DNA of 64,000 bases from Gammaproteobacteria bacterium (GTDB lineage: Bacteria; Pseudomonadota; Gammaproteobacteria; Steroidobacterales; Steroidobacteraceae). This document shows, in pieces, positions 1-7,115 of the stretch. The first letter of the stretch is position 1, and every line of letters begins with the position of its first letter. Location: NCBI GenBank assembly GCA_004297335.1, contig SCUD01000078.1:1-64000 (forward strand). Direction: 5' to 3'. Under the pieces are notes generated by a model. It saw only the letters and a program-made list of their open reading frames with translations. It had not been told where the DNA came from and did no database searches. The position numbers were made by a program, and so were the translations under genes.

Positions 1-1
1 G

Positions 2-754
2 GCGACCATTCCACCGGGCACCCAGGTCCGCGCGGAGATCCGCAGCCGGGTACCAGGCCGCATCGCCGGCGTGGACGTCATCCCGCTGGCACTCGCACGT
101 TTCCCCGAACCGGCCAGCGCCACGATCGTCGCGGCGGACGGCAGCGCTGTCGCCGCGGGCGACACGGTGGCCCGCATCACCGGCGCGGCGCGCACGGTGC
201 TCAGTGCGGAGCGCACGATCCTGAACGTGCTCGGCCGCCTGTCCGGCATCGCGACCGCGACCGCCATCGCCGTCGCCGGTACCGCCGGAACCCGCGCCGT
301 CATCAAGGACACCCGCAAGACGACGCCGGGCCTGCGCACGCTGGAGCGCTACGCGGTTGCCGTCGGCGGCGGGGTCAATCACCGCTTCGGTCTGCACGAT
401 GCGATCCTGATCAAGGACAACCACATCGGCATCGCCGGATCGATCACGGTGGCAGTCGCGCGAGTGCGCGGGCGACACGGGGCCGCGATGCCGGTGCAGG
501 TGGAAGTGGACACCCTCGCCCAGCTCGAGGAGGCGCTTGCCTGCGACGTCAGCGCGGTGCTGCTCGACAACATGTCGCCGGAGATGCTGCGCCGCGCCGT
601 GGCGCTGGTCGCCGGACGCTGTCACACCGAAGCCTCCGGTGGCATCACGCCCGACAACATCCGCGAGGTCGCCGCGACCGGCGTCGATTCGATCTCGCTG
701 GGCTCGCTCACCCATTCGGTGCGGGTACTGGACCTTGGGCTTGATCTCGGCTGA
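2..754 (+). CDS. nadC: Nicotinate-nucleotide pyrophosphorylase (carboxylating), 5' truncated
   Basis: Quinolinate phosphoribosyltransferase, the last step of de novo nicotinate mononucleotide synthesis, cytosolic. The frame is open from base 2 with no start, so the gene begins outside the window. About 250 residues are visible against a usual 280-290, so roughly 30 N-terminal residues are missing. Family motifs seen include KDTRKTTPGLR, a glycine-rich GGGVNHR followed by ALIKDNH-type residues (AILIKDNH), VEVDTL, LDNMSPE and the phosphate-binding EASGGI near the C-terminus. In E. coli nadC sits beside the pilin genes ppdD-hofBC. Here it lies on the far side of the window from pilA. An internal GTG at 71 is in frame but lies within conserved sequence and is not the start. 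Confidence 0.95.
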   Translation, partial: ATIPPGTQVRAEIRSRVPGRIAGVDVIPLALARFPEPASATIVAADGSAVAAGDTVARITGAARTVLSAERTILNVLGRLSGIATATAIAVAGTAGTRAVIKDTRKTTPGLRTLERYAVAVGGGVNHRFGLHDAILIKDNHIGIAGSITVAVARVRGRHGAAMPVQVEVDTLAQLEEALACDVSAVLLDNMSPEMLRRAVALVAGRCHTEASGGITPDNIREVAATGVDSISLGSLTHSVRVLDLGLDLG

Positions 755-886
755 GGCCGGTCCGATGACGGAACTGTGCGCCGGGTCACGGCGGATTGCC
801 GATGCGGGTCACGGTTGCCATGGCCCGATCGGTGTTACATATGCTGGCGAACGCCTGCCGAGGGGGCAGGACGGTATTCCGGGGCG

Positions 887-3697
887 ATGCAACCAGCACA
901 TTCACCAGGTTTGCCCACCGTACCGCGCGCGCCCCTGATGACCGGACGGACCGGCTGGCTGGCGGTCGGGCTCGCCGGCTACGTCCTGGCCGCGATCGTG
1001 CTGACTGTCGCTGGTCCCGACAGCGCGGCCTGGCTCGACACCTTCATCCTGTTCTCCGACTTCCCGGCCAGTGCCGCCGCCACGCTGCTCGCAGCCGTGG
1101 CGGCATTGCGGGCGACGGACCCGGCAGCGCGCCGCACCTGGCGGCTGCTCGCCGCGGCCCTCGGTGTCTACAGCACCGGCAACCTGCTGAATTCACTGTA
1201 CTGGTACTTCGACCGGGATCCATTCCCGTCGGTCGGCGATGTCTTCTTCCTGGCCTTCTATCCGCTGCTGTTCGGCGCGGTCGTCACCGTGATCCGGGCC
1301 AGCGCACAGCGCGCGCCGTGGGCCCGGCTGGTACTCGACAGCACGATCCTGATCCTCGGCTTCGGTGCCTTCTTCTGGTTCTTCGTGATCCAGCCAACGG
1401 CGAACGCCGAACAGGACCCCGACCTGCTGAAATACGCACTGACGCAGGCCTACATCGCACTGAACTGCCTGATGGTGCTGGCCTTCGGCATGCTGCTGAT
1501 GAACAGCGGCGATGGTCCGCTCGGCCGGCGGACGCTGGTGCTGCTGACGATCGGCTTCGCCACCATGTTCCTCGCCGACATCGTCTGGGCGATGTCCAAG
1601 GTGAGCGGCGAGTACCTGCCCGGCGGCCTCTCCGATGCAATCTACCTCTCCTGCTACATCTGGCTCGGCATCGCCGCGCGCGAGCAGCTGCGCGGCTGCC
1701 CGCTCACCGAGACCACGCCCGGCACGGTCGGCACCGCGCTGATCCAGGGCCTGCCCTACCTGGCGATGCTGGTGTCCTTCCTGGTGCTCGTGTACTTCGA
1801 GAGCGGTGAGGTCGATACGCCATCGTCGACGATGACGATGATCATCTTCGCGCTGACCCTGCTGGTGATGCTGCGCCAGGGCGTCGTCTCGCGCGAGGAT
1901 GCCCTGCTGCGCGCGCGCCGCGCGGCCAGCCTGGTCGAGGCCCGCTACGCCTCGCTGATCCGCAATGCCTCGGACGTGATCGTCATCACGACGACGGATG
2001 GCCGGCTGCGCTTCGTCTCGCCGGCGGCCGAGCGAACCTTTGGCCGGACCCCCGGCGAACTGCTCGGCACGAGCCTGTTCGAGCTGTGCCCGGAGGCCGA
2101 GCGCGTCCGGCTGGCGGCCTTCTTCGATGAGCTCATGGCCACGCGCGGCCGGCCGGTCGGCCCGGTCGAGCTGGTCATCGGCGGCGAGCAGGCGCGCTTC
2201 ACGCTGGAATGCGTCGGTAACAACCTGCTGGAGGACGCCGCGGTCGGCGGGCTGGCACTCAACCTGCGCGACGTCACCGAGCGCAAGCAGCTCGAGGAAC
2301 AGCTGCGCCAGCTCGCCTTCCATGATCCGCTGACGCTGCTGGCCAACCGCAGCCTGCTGCGCGACCGCGTGGAGCACGCCCTGGCGCTTGCGCAGCGGAC
2401 CGGTCTCGAAATCGCGGTGATGTTCCTCGACCTCGATAACTTCAAGAACGTCAACGACACGCTCGGCCACGAGGCTGGCGACCGCCTGCTGCAGACCGCG
2501 GCCCAGCGCCTGGTCACGCGCACGCGCGGGACGGATACCGTGGCCCGGCTGGGCGGTGATGAGTTCGCGATCCTGCTCGAGGGCTTCGGCACCCGCAGCG
2601 ACGTCGAGCGCATCGCCGCGACCCTCGTGGCGTCCTTCGACGAGCCGATGGTGCTGGACGGGATCGAGGCCCAGACCGCGGTCAGCATTGGCGTGGCCTT
2701 CTCGCAGCCAGGTGATGACACCGAGCAGTTGCTGCGCAAGGCGGACATCGCGATGTACGGCGCGAAGTCCGCGGGCAAGAGCCGCTACGTCGTGTTCGAG
2801 CCGCGGATGCAGGAGCTGCTGCACGAGCGGCTGCGCCTCGAGGGCGATATCGCGAGCGCGCTGAAGCGCAACGAATTCTTCCTCGAGTTCCAGCCGATCA
2901 TCGACCTCGATACCCGCGAACTCCTCGGACTCGAAGCCCTGGTGCGGTGGCGGCACCCTGAGCAGGGCCTGCTGCTGCCTGGACAGTTCATCGCAGTCGC
3001 CGAGGAGTCCGGGCAGATCGTCGAACTCGACCGCTGGGTCCTGCTGGAAGCCAGCCGCAGCCTGCGGGCCTGGCGGCAGACGGTCGCCAGCGGCGAGGGC
3101 CTGCGCATCGCGGTCAACATCTCCGGCCGCCACCTGCAGCATGCCGACCTGCCGCAGGACGTCCGCCACGCCCTGCGGATCTCCGGCCTCGAGCCCGGCA
3201 ACCTGGTGATCGAGCTGACCGAGAGCACGATCATGCACAACACCGAGGCCAACCTGGCCCGCCTGACCGAACTCAAGAAGCTCGGCGTACGGCTGGCGAT
3301 CGACGACTTCGGCACCGGCTATTCCTCCCTGTCCTACCTGCACCGCTTCCCGATCGACATCCTGAAGATCGATCGCTCGTTCGTGAGCCGCCTCGGTGAA
3401 TCCGGCAACGGCGCCGACCTGGCGCGCGCCGTGGTCATGCTTGGCAGGACGCTCGGGCTCGAGACGATTGCCGAGGGCATCGAGGAAGAGGACCAGGTGG
3501 CGAAACTCGCGGACCTCGGCTGTGTCGCCGGCCAGGGCTATCTGTTCGCAGCGCCCGGCTCGCTGGACGCGGCGCGCAACAGTCCGTTCGCCGAACGGCG
3601 CGCCGAACTGCGCCTCACGCATCCGGACCGCAGCCGGCTGACGGCCACTGGCCGGTTCACGATCGAGCGCCGCGGGCGCAGGGGCTCAATCGCCTGA
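887..3697 (+). CDS. Membrane-bound PAS-GGDEF-EAL c-di-GMP signalling protein
   Basis: Bifunctional-type c-di-GMP enzyme in the inner membrane. About ten hydrophobic segments fill the first 340 residues, then a PAS domain (about 350-465), a GGDEF domain and an EAL domain. The cyclase signature GGDEF is intact at about residue 556, with an RGTD inhibitory (I-site) motif five residues before it. The EAL motif at about 683 is intact, as are NIS, ELTES, DDFGTGYSS, LKIDRSF, AEGIE and GQGYLF, so both activities are plausible. Start choice is uncertain. ATG 887 follows CCGGGGCG, while ATG 938 would begin just before the first membrane helix. A CCTGCC/GGCAGG hairpin lies at 854-870. What the membrane domain senses cannot be told from the sequence. 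Confidence 0.9.
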   Translation: MQPAHSPGLPTVPRAPLMTGRTGWLAVGLAGYVLAAIVLTVAGPDSAAWLDTFILFSDFPASAAATLLAAVAALRATDPAARRTWRLLAAALGVYSTGNLLNSLYWYFDRDPFPSVGDVFFLAFYPLLFGAVVTVIRASAQRAPWARLVLDSTILILGFGAFFWFFVIQPTANAEQDPDLLKYALTQAYIALNCLMVLAFGMLLMNSGDGPLGRRTLVLLTIGFATMFLADIVWAMSKVSGEYLPGGLSDAIYLSCYIWLGIAAREQLRGCPLTETTPGTVGTALIQGLPYLAMLVSFLVLVYFESGEVDTPSSTMTMIIFALTLLVMLRQGVVSREDALLRARRAASLVEARYASLIRNASDVIVITTTDGRLRFVSPAAERTFGRTPGELLGTSLFELCPEAERVRLAAFFDELMATRGRPVGPVELVIGGEQARFTLECVGNNLLEDAAVGGLALNLRDVTERKQLEEQLRQLAFHDPLTLLANRSLLRDRVEHALALAQRTGLEIAVMFLDLDNFKNVNDTLGHEAGDRLLQTAAQRLVTRTRGTDTVARLGGDEFAILLEGFGTRSDVERIAATLVASFDEPMVLDGIEAQTAVSIGVAFSQPGDDTEQLLRKADIAMYGAKSAGKSRYVVFEPRMQELLHERLRLEGDIASALKRNEFFLEFQPIIDLDTRELLGLEALVRWRHPEQGLLLPGQFIAVAEESGQIVELDRWVLLEASRSLRAWRQTVASGEGLRIAVNISGRHLQHADLPQDVRHALRISGLEPGNLVIELTESTIMHNTEANLARLTELKKLGVRLAIDDFGTGYSSLSYLHRFPIDILKIDRSFVSRLGESGNGADLARAVVMLGRTLGLETIAEGIEEEDQVAKLADLGCVAGQGYLFAAPGSLDAARNSPFAERRAELRLTHPDRSRLTATGRFTIERRGRRGSIA

Positions 3698-3720
3698 AGC
3701 CCGCGCGCGGCGGCAACAGC

Positions 3721-4926
3721 CTACGGCGGCAGGATCGCCGGGTCGAAGCCAGCGGCACGGATCGCCGCGATCACCGCGGCGCCGTGGCGCGCATCGCGAG
3801 CCTCGAAAGTCAGCTCGAGCGTGGCGGAACGCGCCGGCAGCGCCGGCGACAGCCGATGGTGCTGGACTTCGAGCACGTTGGCGCCCAGGTCGCCGATCGC
3901 CTGGCTGATGCGCGCGAGGACGCCGGGCCGGTCCGGGATCGGGATGCGCATGCTGACGATGCGGTTCTGCCGCAGCAGGTCGCGAACGACGACCGAGGCC
4001 AGCAGCCGCGGATCGATGTTGCCGCCGGAGAGCACGATGCCGGTCTGGCGGCCACGGTAACGCTCCGGCTCGCTCAGTACGGCCGCAAGCGCGGCGGCGC
4101 CGGCCCCCTCGGCCACCGTCTTCTCGACGTTCAGCAGCACGGTGATCGCCTTCTCGAGGGCCGGCTCGTCAACCAGCACGATGTCGTCCACGTAACGGCG
4201 CACGACCTCGCGGGTCATGAGGCCGGCGGTCTTGACCGCGATACCCTCGGCGATCGTGTTGCCGCCGCAGGGGAGATCCTGGCCGCGGATCGCCGCCAGC
4301 ATGGACGGATGGCTGTCCGCCTGAACACCGATGATCGCGAGCTCCGGTTTCAGCGCCCGCGCCGCCACCGCCATGCCGGCGATCAGCCCGCCGCCGCCGA
4401 TCGGCACGACGAGCACTTCGAGGCCGGGCCGCGCCGCCAGCATCTCCAGTGCGATCGTCCCCTGCCCCGCCGCGACGCTCTCCTCGTCGTAGGGGTGCAC
4501 GAAGGTAAGCTTGCGCTCCGCGGTGAGCTCGGCCGCCCGTGCCGCAGTCTCGACCAGTGTCTCGCCGAAAAGGACGACATCCGCGCCGTGCGCCCGGGTC
4601 TGCTCGACCTTCACGAACGGGGTGTGCTCGGGCATCACGATCAGCGCCGGGATGCCGAGCCGACCGGCGTGATAGGCGAGCGCCTGGCCGTGGTTGCCCG
4701 CGGACATGGTCGAGACACCGCAGGCGCGCTCCTCCGGCGTGAGCTGCAGCAGCCGGTTCAGGGCGCCGCGCTCCTTGAACGAGGCCGTGAACTGCCGGTT
4801 CTCGAATTTCACATGGATTTCGGCGCCGGTCAGCCGCGACAACGGCGGCGAGTGCAGGCACGGCGTGTCGATGATCTGCCCGGCCATGCGGTCTGCCGCG
4901 GCCCGGACGTCGGCGAGGGTGATCAC
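3721..4926 (-). CDS. ilvA: Threonine ammonia-lyase, short form with one ACT domain
   Basis: PLP enzyme that deaminates threonine (and serine) to 2-oxobutyrate. Residues 1-320 form the fold type II catalytic domain: PLP lysine in SFKERGA (K51), the GNHGQA substrate loop and a tetraglycine phosphate-binding GGGGL. A C-terminal ACT-like domain (about 325-401) begins in [14 protein letters not shown]. At 401 residues with a single ACT domain it matches the shorter threonine ammonia-lyase class, not the E. coli IlvA type of about 510 residues with two ACT domains. No ATG fits; GTG 4926 gives the expected N-terminus. The gene is convergent with the GGDEF/EAL gene and divergent from panD, sharing the 4927-5083 intergenic region. 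A biosynthetic role is inferred; a catabolic TdcB-like role is possible. Confidence 0.88.
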   Translation of the reverse strand: MITLADVRAAADRMAGQIIDTPCLHSPPLSRLTGAEIHVKFENRQFTASFKERGALNRLLQLTPEERACGVSTMSAGNHGQALAYHAGRLGIPALIVMPEHTPFVKVEQTRAHGADVVLFGETLVETAARAAELTAERKLTFVHPYDEESVAAGQGTIALEMLAARPGLEVLVVPIGGGGLIAGMAVAARALKPELAIIGVQADSHPSMLAAIRGQDLPCGGNTIAEGIAVKTAGLMTREVVRRYVDDIVLVDEPALEKAITVLLNVEKTVAEGAGAAALAAVLSEPERYRGRQTGIVLSGGNIDPRLLASVVVRDLLRQNRIVSMRIPIPDRPGVLARISQAIGDLGANVLEVQHHRLSPALPARSATLELTFEARDARHGAAVIAAIRAAGFDPAILPP

Positions 4927-5034
4927 GGTTGTAATTCGAGGTGGTGCATGGAGTTTGTCATCATCGGCGATGGGCCGGCGGCTGTCGAGCAGCGGTGCGC
5001 GCCATCGGGATGGCGTCCGGGACGGCAATTCAGG

Positions 5035-5070
5035 TATAAGGCGGCTCCGGAGGGCCGGATTGGCGGAGCC
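5035..5070 (+). promoter_or_regulatory. Candidate panD -10 element and leader hairpin
   Basis: TATAAG at 5035-5040 matches a sigma-70 -10 box at 5 of 6 bases; the -35 is poor (TGGCGT at 5011-5016). The predicted transcript would start near 5047. A perfect 7-bp inverted repeat, GGCTCCG (5043-5049) and CGGAGCC (5064-5070), lies 13 bases before the panD start, just ahead of its GAGG ribosome-binding sequence at 5073-5076. Confidence 0.35.
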
Positions 5071-5083
5071 CAGAGGATCGGCG

Positions 5084-5473
5084 ATGCAGCGGACGATGCT
5101 GAAATCCAAGCTCCACCGCGTGACGGTCACGCACGCGGAGCTGCACTACGAAGGCTCCTGCGCGATCGACGCCGAGCTGCTCGAAGCCGGCGACATCCGC
5201 GAGCACGAGCAGGTGCACCTGTGGAACGTCAGCAACGGCGCGCGCTTCGTGACCTATGCGATCCGTGCCGAGCGCGGCTCGCGGATCATCTCGGTCAACG
5301 GCTCGGCCGCCCGCAGCGCCGCTCCGGGCGACCTGCTGATCATCGCCACCTTTGCCAGCTACAGCGAGGCCGAACTCGCCCGGCACGAGCCGAAGCTGGT
5401 GTACGTGGATGCGAGCAACCGGATCACGCGCAGGGCACCCGCGCTCGCGGCCGGGGCTACTGCCCGGTGCTGA
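5084..5473 (+). CDS. panD: Aspartate 1-decarboxylase proenzyme
   Basis: Makes beta-alanine from L-aspartate for pantothenate and CoA synthesis. It is a pyruvoyl enzyme made as a proenzyme that cleaves itself between Gly24 and Ser25; the cleavage site reads HYEGSCAID here. Also seen are the N-terminal [10 protein letters not shown] stretch, [23 protein letters not shown] and the GDLLIIA strand, matching E. coli PanD closely over 129 residues. ATG 5084 is preceded by GAGG at a good distance; ATG 5096 is a weaker choice. The last 17 bases overlap the convergent lipoprotein gene. The product feeds CoA synthesis, whose last enzyme, coaE, is also in this window. Confidence 0.97.
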   Translation: MQRTMLKSKLHRVTVTHAELHYEGSCAIDAELLEAGDIREHEQVHLWNVSNGARFVTYAIRAERGSRIISVNGSAARSAAPGDLLIIATFASYSEAELARHEPKLVYVDASNRITRRAPALAAGATARC

Positions 5474-6095
5474 CGATGCCGCCGTTCGGCAGGAATACGG
5501 CGCCGGTCGTCCCATCCGAGAAGCCGCTGGCTCCGGTGACGCGTCCCTGCCAGGTATTGCTGCCACCGCCGCCGCCCTGGGTGGCCATCGCCGCCAGGTT
5601 CCACTGCGGCGGGCCACCCTCGTACCCGGCCAGCCCCTGCGCGGTGATGAAGTAACGACCGGGCACGATCGGGCCGGTGATCTGCTGCAAGGCCAGGACA
5701 TCGTAGGGGTGCAGCTCGCGGCCATTGACGACGACGCCGGTGCCGCCGCCCGAAGCGTCCGCCTGCAGTGGCCCGCCGAGGTTGAGGCCGGCAGCAATCA
5801 ATCCCATCGCCGGACCCCCACGCACGCCCCAGGCTCCGAGCACCGGGTCGTACCAGTAGTCAGCATCCCCGATCCGGACCTGGAGTCCCTGCTCGATCTG
5901 CGCGACCTCCGCGTCGCTGAGCCGCCGGCCATTGATCACCACGTTGCGCCCTCCTGGTGTTGCCACCGCATCCGGCCCGGCATCCGCGGCGCTGGCCGCG
6001 GCGGCGACGTCGCCTTCCAGCTTGTCCGCGCGGGCGCAACCGGCGGTCGTGAGCACCAGCAACAACAGCGCCGTCACTTCGTTGAAACGCTTCAT
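5457..6095 (-). CDS. Putative lipoprotein with two related NGR repeats, function unknown
   Basis: I do not recognise a named family. The 212-residue product starts MKRFNE, then a hydrophobic stretch ending TTAGC, a weak lipobox, so it is probably an exported lipoprotein. After a low-complexity linker it contains two related units. Each has a VV(I/V)NGR(R/E)L element, a 'V..(I/L)(E/Q)QG/QI' helix, a short strand with Y, and a G.(R/E)GGP motif (GVRGGPAMG, then [11 protein letters not shown]). The C-terminus is Gly/Thr-rich ([12 protein letters not shown]). ATG 6095 follows AAGGGGGGCG, a good ribosome-binding site. A TACAAT-like -10 lies upstream on the minus strand at 6134-6139. It overlaps the panD 3' end by 17 bases. 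Confidence 0.72.
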   Translation of the reverse strand: MKRFNEVTALLLLVLTTAGCARADKLEGDVAAAASAADAGPDAVATPGGRNVVINGRRLSDAEVAQIEQGLQVRIGDADYWYDPVLGAWGVRGGPAMGLIAAGLNLGGPLQADASGGGTGVVVNGRELHPYDVLALQQITGPIVPGRYFITAQGLAGYEGGPPQWNLAAMATQGGGGGSNTWQGRVTGASGFSDGTTGAVFLPNGGIVSTGQ

Positions 6096-6211
6096 TCGCC
6101 CCCCTTTGCCGACAGACGGCAGCAATGGGCTGGATTGTACCGGCCGTCAGCCAAGCCTACCCGAGAACCAGGAGCGCCTGACCGACGCAGCACGTCACCA
6201 CCGCCCCGGGT

Positions 6212-6643
6212 CTATTCGGGGGATGTCAGCAATTCAATCGCCGCTGCCGGCGCGATGATCTGGAACTGCACCTGCCCGCTGAGGCTCAGCAGGTCCTGAT
6301 CGCCGGTCACCAGCCATTGCGCAGCACCGACGGCCGCGAGGTCGAGAAAGATCTGATCCTTCTCATCACGACACCTGGCCACGGCAGGACTGGATTGCCA
6401 GGGAGCTACGACCTCACCATACGGCAGATAGTCCGCCAGCAACTCGTCGCGCTCCTCCGGGGTGAGCTTGAACTTGGGATAAGCCAGCACGCGCAGAAGT
6501 TCTTCCACGGTTTGCGCGCACAGCAGCGGCGTCAACGCGCCGGCCTGCCAGGTGGTGCGCAGCAGCACCAGACGGCCGTGGACGAACAGCTGCGCCGACA
6601 GGACCGTGTTGGTGTCGATTACAACCCGCCAGGCCGCAGCCAT
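6212..6643 (-). CDS. PIN-domain toxin of a type II toxin-antitoxin system
   Basis: Probable Mg-dependent ribonuclease of the PIN (VapC-like) superfamily, 143 residues. The acidic residues expected in the active site are all visible: Asp in VVIDTN near the N-terminus, Glu in TVEELLRVL, Asp in RDEKDQIFLDLA, and Asp in VTGDQDLL. The start codon overlaps the stop of the upstream AbrB-type antitoxin by one base (TGATG), so the two are co-translated. It belongs to the group usually called 'putative toxin-antitoxin system toxin component, PIN family', and its RNA target is unknown. It lies beside tRNA-Arg. Confidence 0.87.
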   Translation of the reverse strand: MAAAWRVVIDTNTVLSAQLFVHGRLVLLRTTWQAGALTPLLCAQTVEELLRVLAYPKFKLTPEERDELLADYLPYGEVVAPWQSSPAVARCRDEKDQIFLDLAAVGAAQWLVTGDQDLLSLSGQVQFQIIAPAAAIELLTSPE

Positions 6644-6876
6644 CAGCGCTTGCTGCCCGCGGCGCGCGCCCAGGTGACAGCGTCCTCGACGTCCTGTTCC
6701 GAAATCTCGAGTTCGGCCAGCTTCGCGCGGACCGCGTCAGCCCGCTGAATCCGTACCGGAGTCAGAACGATCTGCCCGCCTTCCACGCGGATCTCGTAGT
6801 AACGAGGGTCACCTACCGCCTTCGTGACGGCCTTTGGCAGGGTCAGCTGGTTCTTGGCAGTCATTTTGGCAAGCAT
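6643..6876 (-). CDS. AbrB/MazE-type antitoxin for the PIN toxin
   Basis: Small DNA-binding protein (77 residues from ATG 6876) with an N-terminal SpoVT-AbrB swapped-hairpin domain: MTAKNQLTLPKAVTKAVG followed by YYEIRVEGGQIVLTPV. The C-terminal third (about 50-77) is helical and charged, as expected for the toxin-binding arm. A TTG at 6888 would extend it by four codons but would abut the operator-like repeat. ATG 6876, with TTGGA upstream, is preferred. It is first in a two-gene operon with the toxin and probably represses that operon through the inverted repeat at 6890-6906. Confidence 0.85.
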   Translation of the reverse strand: MLAKMTAKNQLTLPKAVTKAVGDPRYYEIRVEGGQIVLTPVRIQRADAVRAKLAELEISEQDVEDAVTWARAAGSKR

Positions 6877-6889
6877 GGCGTATTCCAAA

Positions 6890-6906
6890 AGTAAGGAATT
6901 CTTACT
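6890..6906. promoter_or_regulatory. Inverted repeat, candidate operator of the PIN/AbrB operon
   Basis: Perfect 6-bp arms AGTAAG (6890-6895) and CTTACT (6901-6906) around GAATT, lying 14 bases upstream of the antitoxin ATG. It is strikingly AT-rich against the surrounding sequence. AbrB-type antitoxins commonly bind such short palindromes at their own promoters. A possible minus-strand promoter just upstream has TTGGCT and TAGAGT with a 16-base spacer. Confidence 0.55.
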
Positions 6907-6975
6907 CTACCAGACTTGCCGTCGAAGCCAAGCTGCGTGAGCCACATACGACTGACGCAGGCGGTGGCCCGAATG

Positions 6976-7000
6976 AAAATGGGCACCGATCAAGTGCCCA
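6976..7000 (-). terminator. Rho-independent terminator downstream of tRNA-Arg
   Basis: Read on the minus strand: stem TGGGCAC, seven-base loop, GTGCCCA (7000 down to 6980), followed by TTTTC. The stem is a perfect 7 bp with a U-rich tail, 15 bases after the encoded CCA of tRNA-Arg. Confidence 0.75.
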
Positions 7001-7014
7001 CTTCTATGCTCAAC

Positions 7015-7091
7015 TGGCGCGCCCGGAGAGATTCGAACTCCCGACCCCATGGTTCGTAGCCATGTACTCTATCCAGCTGAGCTACGGGCGC
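7015..7091 (-). tRNA. tRNA-Arg(ACG)
   Basis: Complete cloverleaf on the minus strand. The acceptor stem GCGCCCG pairs with CGGGCGC and the D-arm contains AGCTCAGCTGGATAGAG. The anticodon stem CATGG/CCATG carries loop CTACGAA (anticodon ACG, read as inosine-CG), and the T-arm contains GGTTCGAA-type sequence (GAGTTCGAATC). The discriminator is G and CCA is encoded (7017-7015). In E. coli, Arg(ACG) genes follow csrA and tRNA-Ser(GCU). The same order holds here, but with about 2.8 kb inserted between the two tRNAs. Confidence 0.97.
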
Positions 7092-7115
7092 GTGGTGGGC
7101 GCGAATCCTACCACA

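Noticed and set aside
776-886. Possible c-di-GMP riboswitch upstream of the GGDEF/EAL gene
   Set aside because: The GEMM core (AAA/GGG tetraloop-receptor and conserved A-rich joins) is not present; only a short CCTGCC/GGCAGG hairpin is seen.
1193-3622. An 809-codon open frame antisense to the GGDEF/EAL gene
   Set aside because: No domain resemblance, and it mirrors the codon structure of a clear gene. Such frames arise in GC-rich DNA.
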